Shown: one piece after another, positions 33,937-45,041 of the stretch
How the letters are laid out: the number at the start of each line of letters is the position of its first letter
How positions within the stretch are numbered: the stretch's first letter is position 1
Assembly: GCA_003024785.1 (NCBI GenBank)
Contig: PUQB01000090.1
Location: 1 to 64,000 of the forward strand
DNA: 64,000 bases
DNA from: Selaginella tamariscina
Lineage: Eukaryota > Streptophyta > Lycopodiopsida > Selaginellales > Selaginellaceae
Reading direction: 5' to 3'
The notes under the pieces: model-generated
What the model saw: only the letters and a program-made list of their open reading frames with translations
What the model was told of the DNA's origin: nothing
Databases searched by the model: none
Program-made: the position numbers and the translations under genes

Positions 33937-34708
33937 TGTCGAAGGAAAATTATTCGGGACTCGTATGTTCGGGACTTGATGGCTTTAGTGATAGCGCATC
34001 ATAGTAGTCCTTGCTAATGATCACACACACGAATAAAAGAATAGAAAAGAAAGAAAAGAAAGGGAAAACATGAGATGAAACTCATGACACGAAAGATACA
34101 CTAACTAATTTTTTATATTTCATCATAAGAGCACACACAAAATAATGTCATCACACCTATTTACAAAGTAAGAAGAAACTAGAGACTCTTCTCTATATCT
34201 ATATGTGTCCTCTCTCTTTCTCTCTCCCCTGAAACCCTTGAGCCTTGGTTCCTTATATACCCAAACTAACATAAAGAATGCATGTAGGGTAGGGTAGGGA
34301 TGTAAGAGAGGGTGTAAGATGGGGGTTACATAAGAATAATGGTAGGGGGTTATGGAAGAAGGTGGGCTTGACCCATAAATGATGGGGGTTATGGAAGAAG
34401 GTGGGCTTGACCCATAAATGATGGGGGTTATGGAAGAAGGTGACTTGACTTTGACTTGGGAAGGTGACTAGGAAGGTGCATGGAAGAAGACAAAGAAAAT
34501 GTGCATGGTCAAAGCAGGCACTAATCATGTGGATTAACATAATAATGTTGACTAGTTTGACCATGCAAGAAAAGACAAAGAAGGTGAATAGTAAAGTGAA
34601 ATGTAGACGTATAATACGAGTAGAAGACTAGTATAATATGAGTAGAAGACTAGTCCACTACATGCATACCAGGGCTACCAAGGTGATGATCCAAATTTTC
34701 CCGTGACA
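33937..34708 (-). repeat. Element C LTR, left copy
   Basis: 772 bases, paired with 40408-41162. It contains about 2.5 tandem copies of a 39-base unit (34343-34442) beginning GGGGGTTATGGAAGAAGG, and a CT-rich stretch near 34200 next to a CTTATATA box on the plus strand. Confidence 0.93.
34343..34442. repeat. 39-base tandem repeat within element C LTR
   Basis: Two full copies and one partial copy of a unit containing GTGGGCTTGACCCATAAATG. The same array is present in the right LTR near 40800-40900, so it predates insertion. Confidence 0.9.
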
Positions 34709-34767
34709 TAAATCCCACCCAAACAACACGCATTGCCACGCGATGCGGGTTGTTTGAAAACTCATAG

Positions 34768-35265
34768 CTACTGTCGAACATGAAAGCACTTCAACCTGTA
34801 ACCATTAACCCGTGTGCCATGCTGTTCTCCATCCAAGTTTGCTAAAAGATATGACCCATTCTTATAAGCCTCCACAATGATGAAAGGTCCATCCCATCTT
34901 GGTAAGAACTTCTTTGAGAAGGTCTTATCCAATCGACTATCATATCGCATCACTAAATCACCCACCTGGAGTGGTCGTTCTCGAATCTTTTTATCGAATT
35001 TGGCCTTCCATTTCTGCTGCATTGCTTCCACAAGTTGCAAGGCTTGTCTTCGTGATTCATCCATGCTCTCCAACTGAACCAACCTTGCTTGCAAGTCCTC
35101 ACCATCTCCAAGCCCATGCTTCAATGCTAGACGCAAGCTTGGTATCTCCAGCTCAATTGGGAGTATTGCTTCTATACATAAACTAATTGAAATGGTGTGT
35201 ACCTGGTAGCAACTTTGTGTGTTGTCCTGAAAGCCCAAAGTGCTGCTGGTAACCACTTGTCCCAA
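34768..35265 (-). pseudogene. Element C integrase C-terminal domain
   Basis: The minus frame encodes the end of integrase: GDLVMRYDSRLDKTFSKKF, then WDGPFIIVEAYKNGSYLL (the GPY/F module of Ty3/gypsy integrases), ending just before the left LTR. No chromodomain is seen. It overlaps the preceding integrase-core frame by a frame change near 35200. Confidence 0.8.
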
Positions 35266-35537
35266 TCCTTCTTATGATCCACCACAAGCTTAGCTAATAT
35301 ATTGCACAACACTCCATTTGTTCGTTCCACCAGTCCATTAGCTTGAGGGTAATAACTTGTTGATTGTCGCCGTGTGATGGACAATTGAGAAAGAAGAAGC
35401 TCCACCACTTCATTGCAGAAATGAGAACCCTGATCTGTTACTATCTCTAATGGGCACCCAAACCTGGTGACAATGTTCTGGATGATGAAATTTGTTGCGA
35501 CCTCCTTGGTACAAGCTCGAACAGAGACTGCTTCCAC
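35172..35537 (-). pseudogene. Element C integrase catalytic core, second part
   Basis: The minus frame contains VTDQGSHFCNEVV, holding the second catalytic Asp, and YYPQANGLVERTN, holding the catalytic Glu of the DDE triad, followed by WLPAALWAFRTTHKVATRY. The first Asp is in the upstream frame (WGIDFVGPLP near 35600). A break at about 35540 separates them, so integrase is not continuous as written. Confidence 0.85.
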
Positions 35538-35546
35538 CCACCCTCG

Positions 35547-36452
35547 TTAGATAGTCAGTACCCCACAATAATGTATCTCTTTTGTGAAGAAAGCCACTGG
35601 CAAGGGACCAACAAAGTCTATTCCCCACTTCTCAAATGGACCTGTTGGTAAAATAGGATGCAAAGGTCCCTTGTACAACACTCTTCTTCCAAAAGTCTGA
35701 CAAACCTGGCAAGTCCGACACCACTCCTTAACATCCTTGAAGAGGGTCGGCCAATAATATCCTGCATTGACTATCTTCTTGGAAGTGTAGTCGTGTGAGA
35801 AGTGTCCACCGCAAAATCCTTCATGGCATTGCTCCATGATCTGTTTTCTCTCCTGACGACCCACCGCTCGTCGAAGCACACCATCTCGCCCTATCCTATA
35901 AAGTAACTCACCCATTACCATATAAGGTCGAGATTGTCGCATGATCGTCTTCTTCTGGGTTGTTGTACATCCTTCTGGAAACTTCCCATCCATCAAGAAA
36001 TTGTAGACTTCTTGATAATCCTCCATGTCGGGTGAAAGAGCACAAACTTCCAAGAGATAATGGAACTTCTCAATGTCACCTTGGTCCAACATTTCTGCTA
36101 AACCCGCTCTTGTGCTCTTCTCATGTTGAAACTCAAAATCATACTCAGCCAAGGTCGTGATCCACCTAGAAAACTTCCCTGTGAGCCCAGGCTTATTGGC
36201 AATGTACTTAAGTGTTGCATTGTTGATGAGGAAAACAAAGTGGCGCCCCCACAAGTAATGCTTGAACTTCTCCACTGCATATATGATTGCTGCTGCTTGC
36301 TTCTCCAACAATGGGTAGTTGAGCTCTGGCCCTTGTAATTGCCTTCCTGCATAATAAATGGAAACAAGTATCCGCTTCTCCCCTTCTGCATCAGGATCAC
36401 AGTGATTGAAACTTCTCCAACGCTGAGATTGACATAAAATAACTCCTCCCAT
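35547..36452 (-). pseudogene. Element C degenerate RNase H and integrase HHCC finger
   Basis: The first part corresponds to the pol-encoded RNase H (YYAGRQLQGPELNYPLLEKQ ... EKFKHYLWGRHFVF). The normally invariant TDH motif reads INN here, and the terminal ADALSR-type motif reads RAGLAEML. The second part is the integrase zinc-binding domain with HEGFCGGHFSHDYTSKK and CRTCQVC, then WGIDFVGPLP with the first catalytic Asp. The glutamate of RNase H (LEKQ) remains. Confidence 0.85.
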
Positions 36453-37633
36453 TTAGGTGCCACCAAAATCGGATGTGAACTTAGTGCGATCTTAAGCCTC
36501 TCAAATGATGCTTGGCATGAAGAAGTCCATTGAAATGCAACTCCCTTACGAAGTAGCTGGTTCAATGGATATGCCATCTCTGCAAATCCCTCCACAAATC
36601 TACGATAGTACCCTGCCAACCCTACAAACTTTCGTACCTCCTTGACACAAGTCGGAGTTGGCAACATGAGTAGCTTGTCCACCTTGTCTTGACTTGGCTC
36701 AATGCCATCCTTTGAGATCACATGTCCTACTAAGGTGCCCTTAGTACTACCAATCTGACATTTTTCCGGGTTCAAGCATCCTTTTGCATCATCCATCCTT
36801 TGGAATGCTAGTTGTACCTTCTCCAAGTGGCTCATCCTATCGCTATAGATGCAAAAGTCATCGAGGTAAACCCTAATGAATGAACCAAGATATGGTTCAA
36901 ACACCTTGTTCATCAATCGTTGAAACGTTGCTGGAGCATTTGTGAGTCCAAACGGCATCACCCTATACGCAAAGGTTCCCCATGGTGTGGTGAAGGTAGT
37001 CTTCAACTGGTCCTCTTCTCGAATCCTGACTTGGAAATACCCAGAGTACCCATCACAAAATGTGTACATCTCATGCCCTGTCACTTCATCCAGTATCTCA
37101 TCCATGAAAGGAATGGGGTGATGATCTCGATGTGTGCCATCATTTAATCGTTTGAAGTTGACACAAACTCGCCACTTACCATTTTTCTTTGGGGCTACCA
37201 CCACAGGAGAAACCCAATCTGACGTTTCCACCTTAAAAATGAAATCCGAACGCTGTAGCTTCATGAGCTCCTCATAAACTATGCTCTGTTTCAAAGGACC
37301 CATCCTATAAGCCTTTTGTGCAACTCCCTTCATACCTGGTTTAAGTGGGATCTCATGTTGCACAATATCTACTTGACGAAGCTCCTCATATGATGTCGCA
37401 AACAACTTGGGGAACTTCAATAGCATGCTCATGTATTGCTCCTTCTCCTCAGGAGTCAAACTTGAACTAAGCATCTTCTCCAAAAGAGCTCGTCGCTCCA
37501 CTTCCTTTGCCTCAAACTTGTTGCCACTACTTGCTTCCTGCCCCTTTTCAACAACCCCTACTACCCCTCCTTGAGCCTCCTGCTCCTGGGTGAGTTGTTG
37601 ATCATAGACCTCATGTCTATCGTGAGGCTCCAC
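36098..37633 (-). pseudogene. Element C reverse transcriptase
   Basis: A 511-residue minus frame carries all main reverse transcriptase blocks: IPLKPGMKG, WVSPVVVAPKKNGKWRVCV, YTFCDGYSGYFQVRI, FAYRVMPFGLTNAPATFQR, and the catalytic VYLDDFCIYSD (YLDD). Then GHVISKDG and KFVGLAGYYRRFV follow. Downstream, the RNase H segment begins, but the first catalytic Asp block reads FYVNLSVGEV rather than the usual xxTDAS. The frame overlaps the end of the gag-protease frame by 73 bases in another phase, so pol may be made by frameshifting or may be separated by an indel. Confidence 0.92.
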
Positions 37634-39486
37634 ACGCTAGCAACCTTAGGAATCGCCTTGAGGGCATACAATTCCTTCTCCTCTTGCTCACTCTCAGAAT
37701 CTGAGGTTGTCACCTCACTATTACTGCTAGAATCATATTCCTCACTGGAAGATGACTCCTCATCTACAACCTTTGTTGTGTTCTCCTTGATGGCTATTGT
37801 CACTCGTCTTGACTTATGACCAATAGTCATCTCCCCCTTTTTCCAATAATTCTTAGCATCAACCTTATAAAGCCAAGGTCGACCCAAGATCATAGGATAA
37901 CCATGTGCATCCCGTCGTAGTTGCATGACATGCACATCTATAGAGGTAGTTATCCCGTGCACTGTGATCGGCAAGTCAATAATCATTCCAACTGGCTTGA
38001 CACGTCGATCATCTGCCACCCTAATCCTCCAATTTGAAGGTTGGTTGCACTTGAGACCAAGTTTCTCCATCAACCAGCTACTCATGACATTGATCTCTGC
38101 ACCACCATCTACTAAAACACGTTGCACACGCATTCCATCTACTACCACATCCACAATTGGTGCCACGGCATTCGTATTGGATTCTCTTGTTATCACTTGT
38201 ACATTTCGCATCACCTCATCCTCACCACTAGGACGTACCTTCTTTGCACGAGTACTAATCCCTTGTCGAAGCTCTCTCCTCAAGCTTGGGCATTTTGACA
38301 ATAATTGTGCAACTGTAATGTTGGCACGAGTATCTCCTAGATCCTCGACAATTGAATATTCCTTCTGCCCCTTGCCAATCCCCATATCCTGTATACCAAC
38401 CTTACGTCGTGGCTTGGTACCTTCCTTCCTTTTCTTCTTGCTTGCACGTGTCTCCACTTGTTCAGGTTGCTCCACTTGTTGCTCCCCTCTGGCTCTCTTA
38501 AGACCTAAGAGATCCAAGTCACCTTGCTCGGTTGTTAACTCCACCAAATGAACACTAGGTTGGTCCCTCTGTTGTGGTGCAGGAGTTGATTGAGGTTTCT
38601 GAGGACACTCATTTGCATAGTGTCCCACCTGTTTACATGTAAAACATGTCACCTGTGGTCGTGGTTGTTGACATTCAGTGGCATAGTGACCTTGTTGTTT
38701 ACAAATGTAACAAGTGACATTAGCTCGATCCCTAGGTGGCCTTGGAGGTTTTGGTCCTGTTGGCTTTGCTTGAAGCAAATGCAACTTGAGTTCGTTGAGA
38801 TCTGAAGTTAATTTGGCAATACTACTCTCCAACTCAGATGATTTGACTGGAACGGTTGCAGGAATCACAACTTGGGGTGTTTGTAGAATTGGTGCCAACC
38901 TTGGTTGTGGTGCTACCGTTGAGATTGAGGCTTCATCAGGATCCATGAGAAGTGCCTCCTTTTTCATAGCAATCTTCACAGCTTCCTGCAAGTTACTAGG
39001 CTCTTTGTTCTTTACCTTCTGGCGTAATACCGGCTTCAATCCAGTAAGAAACTTGTTGAACACCAATGCATCTATCCCCACAGCTGGTTTGGACTCCTTG
39101 GATGCATCCTCCTGTCCTTCGGAGGCCTCCACTCCCAAACCACTTCGTAGCTTACATTGGAGTTCCAACACACGCTCACTGAATGCCTTGACACTCTCTT
39201 CTTCACTTTGCCTCAATTGATCCAATTGCTTCATGACCTCATCCAATGTCTCTGGCTTTCCATACTCTCCTAGAAAAGCCTCACTCAACCTCTCCCAACT
39301 AGCCTTAACATCACTAGTTTGACGTTCAAACCACTTCAATGCTCCATCCTCCAAAAAGGATGGTAGAAGTTCTGCCCAAGTGGTAGAACTTCTATCTCCA
39401 TTCGAAATGCATGCTCGCTTAAATGAACGTAAATACCGATCTGCATCCTCATTTTGCAGACCATGATATACTGGAATAGACACCAT
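37561..39486 (-). CDS. Element C gag-protease polyprotein
   Basis: An open 641-residue minus frame. The capsid-like N-terminus has YHGLQNEDADRYLRSFKRAC and DGALKWFERQT. Two CCHC zinc knuckles follow, CYICKQQGHYATEC and CFTCKQVGHYANEC, each CX2CX4HX4C, near residues 265-300. The protease has VLVDGGAEINVMS as active site and MILGRPWLYKVDA as the flap-side motif. An acidic Ser/Glu stretch (EESSSSEEYDSSS) precedes the C-terminus. It is the only long element frame in the window that looks undamaged from start to stop, which suggests that C is the youngest or among the youngest insertions. Confidence 0.92.
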   Translation of the reverse strand: MVSIPVYHGLQNEDADRYLRSFKRACISNGDRSSTTWAELLPSFLEDGALKWFERQTSDVKASWERLSEAFLGEYGKPETLDEVMKQLDQLRQSEEESVKAFSERVLELQCKLRSGLGVEASEGQEDASKESKPAVGIDALVFNKFLTGLKPVLRQKVKNKEPSNLQEAVKIAMKKEALLMDPDEASISTVAPQPRLAPILQTPQVVIPATVPVKSSELESSIAKLTSDLNELKLHLLQAKPTGPKPPRPPRDRANVTCYICKQQGHYATECQQPRPQVTCFTCKQVGHYANECPQKPQSTPAPQQRDQPSVHLVELTTEQGDLDLLGLKRARGEQQVEQPEQVETRASKKKRKEGTKPRRKVGIQDMGIGKGQKEYSIVEDLGDTRANITVAQLLSKCPSLRRELRQGISTRAKKVRPSGEDEVMRNVQVITRESNTNAVAPIVDVVVDGMRVQRVLVDGGAEINVMSSWLMEKLGLKCNQPSNWRIRVADDRRVKPVGMIIDLPITVHGITTSIDVHVMQLRRDAHGYPMILGRPWLYKVDAKNYWKKGEMTIGHKSRRVTIAIKENTTKVVDEESSSSEEYDSSSNSEVTTSDSESEQEEKELYALKAIPKVASVWSLTIDMRSMINNSPRSRRLKEG

Positions 39487-39488
39487 CT

Positions 39489-39956
39489 TTACAAGTGTAA
39501 AAATGGCAAAGGTTTCACCTGATTACAAGTAGATGAAGAGACGTCACTTTGACGAGGCAATGCCCCCCTCTGTGCAAGCTCGTCAGCCTCTAGATTCTCT
39601 CTTCGAGGAACGTGCTTTATCTCAAAAGTGTCGAATCCCCTTTTGAGATCTTGAACACGCTCAGAAAGCACCAACAACTCAGGCTTTCTCACTTTCCACT
39701 GACCTTGCACTTGGTTCACCACCAACTTAGAGTCACCAATCGCAACCACGTTTTTCGCTCCTTGTTTCCTTGCCTCCTTCAATCCTCGAATCAATGCAGA
39801 ATACTCCGCTTGATTGCAAGAATTAGCACTAGAAGTTGGCTCAGAAATTTTGATTCGCTTCCCTACTGGATCAGTTAGCACGACCCCTACACTCGCAACT
39901 TGCTTCTTTGGCTTGTATGCTCCATCAAAGTTGACTTGCCACATTAACAAGCACAA
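39489..39956 (-). CDS. Element C extra plant-type RNase H upstream of gag
   Basis: A 155-residue minus frame ending two bases before the gag start. It matches plant (archaeal-like) type I RNase H: WQVNFDGAYKPKK (Asp), CNQAEYSALIRGL (Glu), VVAIGDSKLVVNQVQG (Asp), and HVPRRENLEADELAQ (His, Asp). All DEDD residues and the His are present. Dual RNase H is known in Tat-type plant Ty3/gypsy elements, but there the extra domain lies within pol. Here it is a separate frame before gag. It could supply the nuclease activity that the pol copy seems to have lost. A host gene capture misread as element coding is less likely, because it lies between the LTR and gag in line with the other frames. Confidence 0.85.
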   Translation of the reverse strand: MCLLMWQVNFDGAYKPKKQVASVGVVLTDPVGKRIKISEPTSSANSCNQAEYSALIRGLKEARKQGAKNVVAIGDSKLVVNQVQGQWKVRKPELLVLSERVQDLKRGFDTFEIKHVPRRENLEADELAQRGALPRQSDVSSSTCNQVKPLPFLHL

Positions 39957-39989
39957 CCGAACCTCTCACAACGGCGCAATACTCTTGCT

Positions 39990-40364
39990 TCACCAAACTC
40001 CACACTCCACAAGATTCCCAAAGACTTGGATGAATCCACGAGATATTGTCACGACTGCGATGTGAGGATCAATGTATGGAAGATCCATACACAAACGATG
40101 TGCCTCATCGATATCACCACTATCACATGGGTGCCAAATCTTGATCCATGCTCGATTCACCTCTCGCCTCCTCAAAAGCACATTCGCAATTGCAAGTTGT
40201 ATTCCAAACTTGAATTCTTCAAATCCCCACGCTTGAATGACCACCAACTTGTTATTTAAAGCAAACCCATGTGGATGCTCAAAACAACACTTCAATATTT
40301 GATTTTGAAGAGACCTTGAAAGTTGAAAGAACCTTCTCCAGAAAGGACGCTCAGGCTCATTCAT
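39990..40364 (-). CDS. Element C 5' open frame, unknown product
   Basis: A 124-residue minus frame lying between the 5' LTR and the RNase H frame. It begins MNEPERPFWRRFFQLSRSL and has no motif I recognise. Forty-four bases separate it from the left LTR in coding order and 33 from the RNase H frame, and the phase is the same as the RNase H frame only across a stop. It may be an N-terminal extension of the RNase H polypeptide or leader sequence without coding function. Confidence 0.4.
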   Translation of the reverse strand: MNEPERPFWRRFFQLSRSLQNQILKCCFEHPHGFALNNKLVVIQAWGFEEFKFGIQLAIANVLLRRREVNRAWIKIWHPCDSGDIDEAHRLCMDLPYIDPHIAVVTISRGFIQVFGNLVECGVW

Positions 40365-40407
40365 AAATAATGCACATTAGCATTCCACGCTCACCGCACC
40401 AAAAACA

Positions 40408-41162
40408 TGTCGAAGGAAAATCATTCGGGGACTCGTATGTTCGGGACTTGATGGCTTTAGTGATAGCGCATCGTAGTAGTCCTTGCTAATGATACACACA
40501 ATAAATAAAAGAAAGAAAGAAAGGGAAAACATGAGATGAAACTCATGACACGAAAGATACACTAACTAATTTTTATATTTCATCATAGGAGCACACACAA
40601 AATAATGTCATCACACCTATTTACAAAGTAAAGAAGAAACTAGAGACTCTTCTCTATATCTATATGTGTCCTCTCTCTCTCTCTCCTGAAACCCTTGAGC
40701 CTTGGTTCCTTATATACCCAAAATAACATAAAGAATGCATGTAGGGTAGGGTAGGGATGTAAGAGAGGGTGTAAGATGGGGGTTACATAAGAATAATGGT
40801 AGGGGGTTATGGAAGAAGGTGGGCTTGACCCATAAATGATGGGGGTTATGGAAGAAGGTGGGCTTGACCCATAAATGATGGGGGTTATGGAAGAGGGTGA
40901 CTTGACTTTGACTTGGGAAGGTGACTAGGAAGGTGCATGGAAGAAGACAAAGAAAATGTGCATGGTCAAAGCAGGCACTAATCATATGGATTAACATAAT
41001 AATGTTGACTAGTTTGACCATGCAAGAAAAGACAAAGAAGGTGAATAGTAAAGTGAAATGTAGACGTAATACGAGTAGAAGACTAGTATAATACGAGTAG
41101 AAGACTAGTCCACTACATGCATACCAGGGGCTACCAAGGATGATCCAAATTTTCCCGTGACA
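40408..41162 (-). repeat. Element C LTR, right copy (5' LTR for its coding strand)
   Basis: 755 bases paired with 33937-34708, differing by small indels and substitutions. On the coding strand it is followed by TGTTTTTGGTGCGGTGAGC, a candidate primer-binding region that I could not assign to a tRNA. Confidence 0.93.
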
Positions 41163-44100
41163 CCGACTATGCGACCCAAACTCGTTCGATTCATTCGGGC
41201 TCTTCGTCCTACTACATTGGAGGAAGCTTTTGCACTAGCTCAACGATTTGAGTTGGTGTCTGGTGAGGGCTGTGGTCCCCTTGGGTTACCTGCTCCTCCT
41301 ATTTAGATGCTGATCCAATGGAGGTTGACGCTACTGCATATGTGCCCGCATGACAAGCCCTTCGTGGTTGACCTCGGGGCCACCCCGTGGACCACCTCCA
41401 CAAAATCGTCTTGCAAATGTTCTAGTTCTTGCCCGTGGTGGTCAAAATCCACGGATTCGTGAAAGAGGAATCGGAACAATACAGGTCAACCCAATCAAGT
41501 TCATTGTTGGGCATGTTGGGCACCTAAACATACTTGGCGGGCATGTGATGTGTATCCTGATTGACATCCACCACATCTAGATTGGTGACCATATGTTCTA
41601 GATGGTGTACCTGTGGTGGCCATTATGTTTGATGATGAGCTTCCAGATGATGAAGCCTCTCTTGTAAGTGGATCTATTGCAGAAAATCAGTAATTGTATG
41701 GGCGACGAAGGGATCCAGTGCGATGGAAACTCCACTTCCATGTTTTTTTCTCTATGCATATCAAGGATTGCAAGTTCCACCAAATCATCCAGTTTTCACA
41801 TTTTCTGCACGAGTAAATGATTTTCAGTCACAGTGCTTGTGGATACAGGATCTAGTATGTCTTCCATAATTACTTCTTTGGCACATTGGTGCTCATTAAC
41901 TTTAAGATGTGTAGATAAGGTCTTGCACATTTATATGGTAATGGGCAGTCTTGTGTAGTATCACAGTACACCATTTCGACTACACTGGTTATGGGTGCCA
42001 ACTGTAAGTTTCCCTCTGGGTCTGTTAGGTTTGTCCCTTCCTAGGTCTTTGACATTATTTTGGGATGTGATTGGTTAAAGCAGTCGAAAGTATGTGTGAT
42101 TTTTCACTCTCTCCTCCCGTATTATGCTTGGAATCTATGTCTCTGCAGTCTATTCCTTTACATTATAGAGAAGCTTGTTGCTGTTTGTATCACGCATATA
42201 GCTCCTTTGATTCTGATCTTGGGTATGATCAACAAGTTCAAATGCCGGATCCGTCACTTGAGTATCGAGCATACTGCATCGAACAACTTAAGTAGTAATA
42301 TGCAAGTTTGTTCAAATTTGATCTATCCCAAGGTGCACGTGTGAAGACTAGACACTATATACCCACTGGCAATGCAAAGCCTTTCAAAGTCCTAGTTCGA
42401 CATAGGTCACCAAAAGAGTTATCAGCTATGCAAACAGTTGTTACCGATATGATCGATAAGTGGGTGTCTAGTCCATCACGGAGTCCATGGGCATGTGAAC
42501 TTCATTTGGTTCCCAAGCCTGATGGATCTCTACAATTCTGTGTGGATTACCGACCCCTCAATGATGTTACCATTAAAAGATATCTATCCATTTCCGAACT
42601 CTGCCGATCTATTAGATCATTTGGGTCAGACTCGATGGTTTACTAAGTTAGATTTAGCATCAGTATTGGCAGTTCCTATAGTTGAGGAGGATATTCCAAA
42701 AACAGCCTTCCGGACACCATTTGGTCTTTATGAGTTTTTGGTCATGCCCTTTGGATTGACTTCAACTCCTGCTATCTTTCGACGCATGATGGATTGAGCT
42801 TTTTCAGATATGCCGATATCACTGCCGATTTCATTGATGATGTGCTAATTCATGGGTCTGGTTCTTGGGAGGATCATATTCGTGATGTACGGCGAGTTCT
42901 TGATTGATTTCAAGAAGTCGGCTTGAAGTTGAAACTTGAGAAGTGTGCATTTGGATCGACTGACACCACTTACTTGGGTTACCGTATATCTTGAGAGGGT
43001 TTATAGGTGGATCCAACAAAGTTTGCGAGCTGTTCGAGAGTTCCCTCATCCCTGTACAGTATAGAAAGTCTAGCATTTCTTGGGCAAGGTGCAGTACTTG
43101 GGTCGATTCATTAATCATCTCGCTGATCGAACTGCCCCTCTTCGAGAGTTAGTTCGTCCACATGTACCTTTCAGGTGGACTCGCAGTGTCAGCAGGCATT
43201 TGACTAGTTAAAAGAGTTCATTGACAATCCACCATTGCTTTAATACCCAAATTTTACTCGTCCGTTTATTTTACGAGTAGATGGTATTGGTGGTGTGTTG
43301 ATGCTAATTGATGCTACAGATCTTTCAATTTCACACCCGGTGGCTTACATTAGTCGACTATTCGCCTGCTAAGCGGAATTATTACACTACTGAAAAAGAA
43401 TGCCTTGCTGCTTTAGGGTTTTAAACGACTTCATGCCTACTTACATGGGAGTGAAACACTTTTGGAGTGTGATCATACTGCTGTCACTTCCTTATTAAAA
43501 TGAAAGAATTTAGTGGGTCGTGTGCCAGATGGGCATTACGTCTCCAGGTATAACTTGAAGGTGGTGCATAGGCCTGGGCAAACAATAGTGGATTGCGGAT
43601 GCACTTTCTTGAGCACCCCTTTCCGATTCCACTTTTGCCTGCTCATGTAATAGCTGTAGTGTTCGGTTTGATACAAGCCCCTTAGATATTCAATGCGACT
43701 TACCACCCTTGGAACAGTGATAGGATGCTCAAAAACATGAACCATTGGACGAGGCAATTACACGATGGTTTGCAAATCCGTCTTCCGAACCTCGTCAACA
43801 ATATCATAATTAATTTTGACTTCATAATGGTTTATTGTATTTTATTGGGACAAATCCAGAAGACAAATGGCGTTTGCAGTACCCTCTACATATGTTCCAC
43901 ACCTTCTTCGAACATATCATAATTCACCTATTGTTAGAGGCATCTTGGTCACCAACAAGTGTTGGAGAAGCTTTGCCGATCCTTTTATTGGCCCAGCATG
44001 TGTGGTGATGTGATTAAGTAATTCAAAGCTGTTCCCATTTGTCAAACTTGGAATTCCTTTACGACTCGGGCCATGGGGTTGTTAGAATCCATCAATGTCT

Positions 44101-45041
44101 CTTGCCCTTTTGAGTTAATTGCAGTGGATTTAATGGGACCTTTTCCCACGTTCTTCTCAAGGTAACCAGTACATCATTGTTATATCTGATTATTTAACTC
44201 GTTAGGTGGAGGTTAGTGCTCTTCCGAATGCAACTGCCATGTCAACAGCTTTATTTTCTGTTTGAGAGAATGTGGTTTTGTAACATTCTTGTCCAGAACG
44301 GATATTATCAAATAATGGCCCCACTTTCATTGCAGAGGTGTTTTGAGTGTTGTGTGAAAGGTTAGGGGTAAAACACTCATTTGCCTTTCCATATCATCTA
44401 CACAAACTGATGGTTTGGTGGAGCGATTGAATTGAATCTTCAAGGGTATGATCTCGAAGTATGTGGACTTCAATCACACTGACTGGGATTGATATTTGTG
44501 ATGCTTGAGATTTGCTTATGTAACATGCATTCAAAGTTCGATTGGTATCTCTCCATTCAAGGCATTGTATGGATATGATCCTAAGTTGCCTAGTGAGTTG
44601 GGGTTATTATCGAATCTCCATGTGCCGAGGATGCAAAGATGTGGGCTCGACATTTGGATGCTGTTTTGCCTCTTCTTTCGTGCAGAGTCTGCTAAACATC
44701 TTGTTTCGAGCTCAAATGCACGACATCAAATTCCACTAGATTTTGCTAATGATGACTTAGTATTGGTACGTTTTCCCAAGCTAATTGCATTTGGGCTTGC
44801 AAACTGGCTTATTACATAAGTGGCTTGGTCCCTACTGAGTACTTCAAAAGGTTGGTCCTTAGGTATATCAAGTACAGTTCGTGGAATCTCATGAGGTTGA
44901 AATAATTCACGTAGTTCAAATGAAACGGTTTGTCATTCGAGACTCGTTGAGGACATTCGGTCATACCTTAGATGAGCCATCTCACACGGATCTAGGACCT
45001 TCAAATCCATCACCATCTACACAACCGCAGAGGGAGGATAA
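41163..45041 (+). pseudogene. Element A gag-pol remnant, last part
   Basis: This collinear match to element D (58685-62462) resumes right after element C. Readable pieces are a reverse transcriptase fragment ([48 protein letters not shown] at about 42400-42780) and an integrase fragment near 44510 (IGISPFKALYGYDPKLPSELG). Stops and indels occur every few hundred bases. It belongs to a Ty3/gypsy-like lineage different from element C. Confidence 0.8.

Larger units (their letters stand above)
33937..41162 (-). mobile_element. Element C: Ty3/gypsy retrotransposon with extra RNase H upstream of gag
   Basis: LTRs at 33937-34708 and 40408-41162 start TGTCGAAGGAAAA and end CCCGTGACA. CCGA flanks both sides, a 4-base visible target duplication inside element A. 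The minus strand encodes, in order: an unidentified frame (40364-39990), a plant-type RNase H (39956-39489), gag-protease (39486-37561), reverse transcriptase with the start of RNase H (37633-36098), the rest of RNase H with the integrase zinc finger (36452-35547), the integrase core (35537-35172), and the integrase C-terminus (35265-34768). Breaks between pol segments suggest recent inactivation. The RNase H arrangement is unusual for the family. Confidence 0.92.

Noticed and set aside
34343..34442. CRISPR-like direct repeats
   Set aside because: Contiguous 39-base tandem units without spacers, located in a retrotransposon LTR of a eukaryote.
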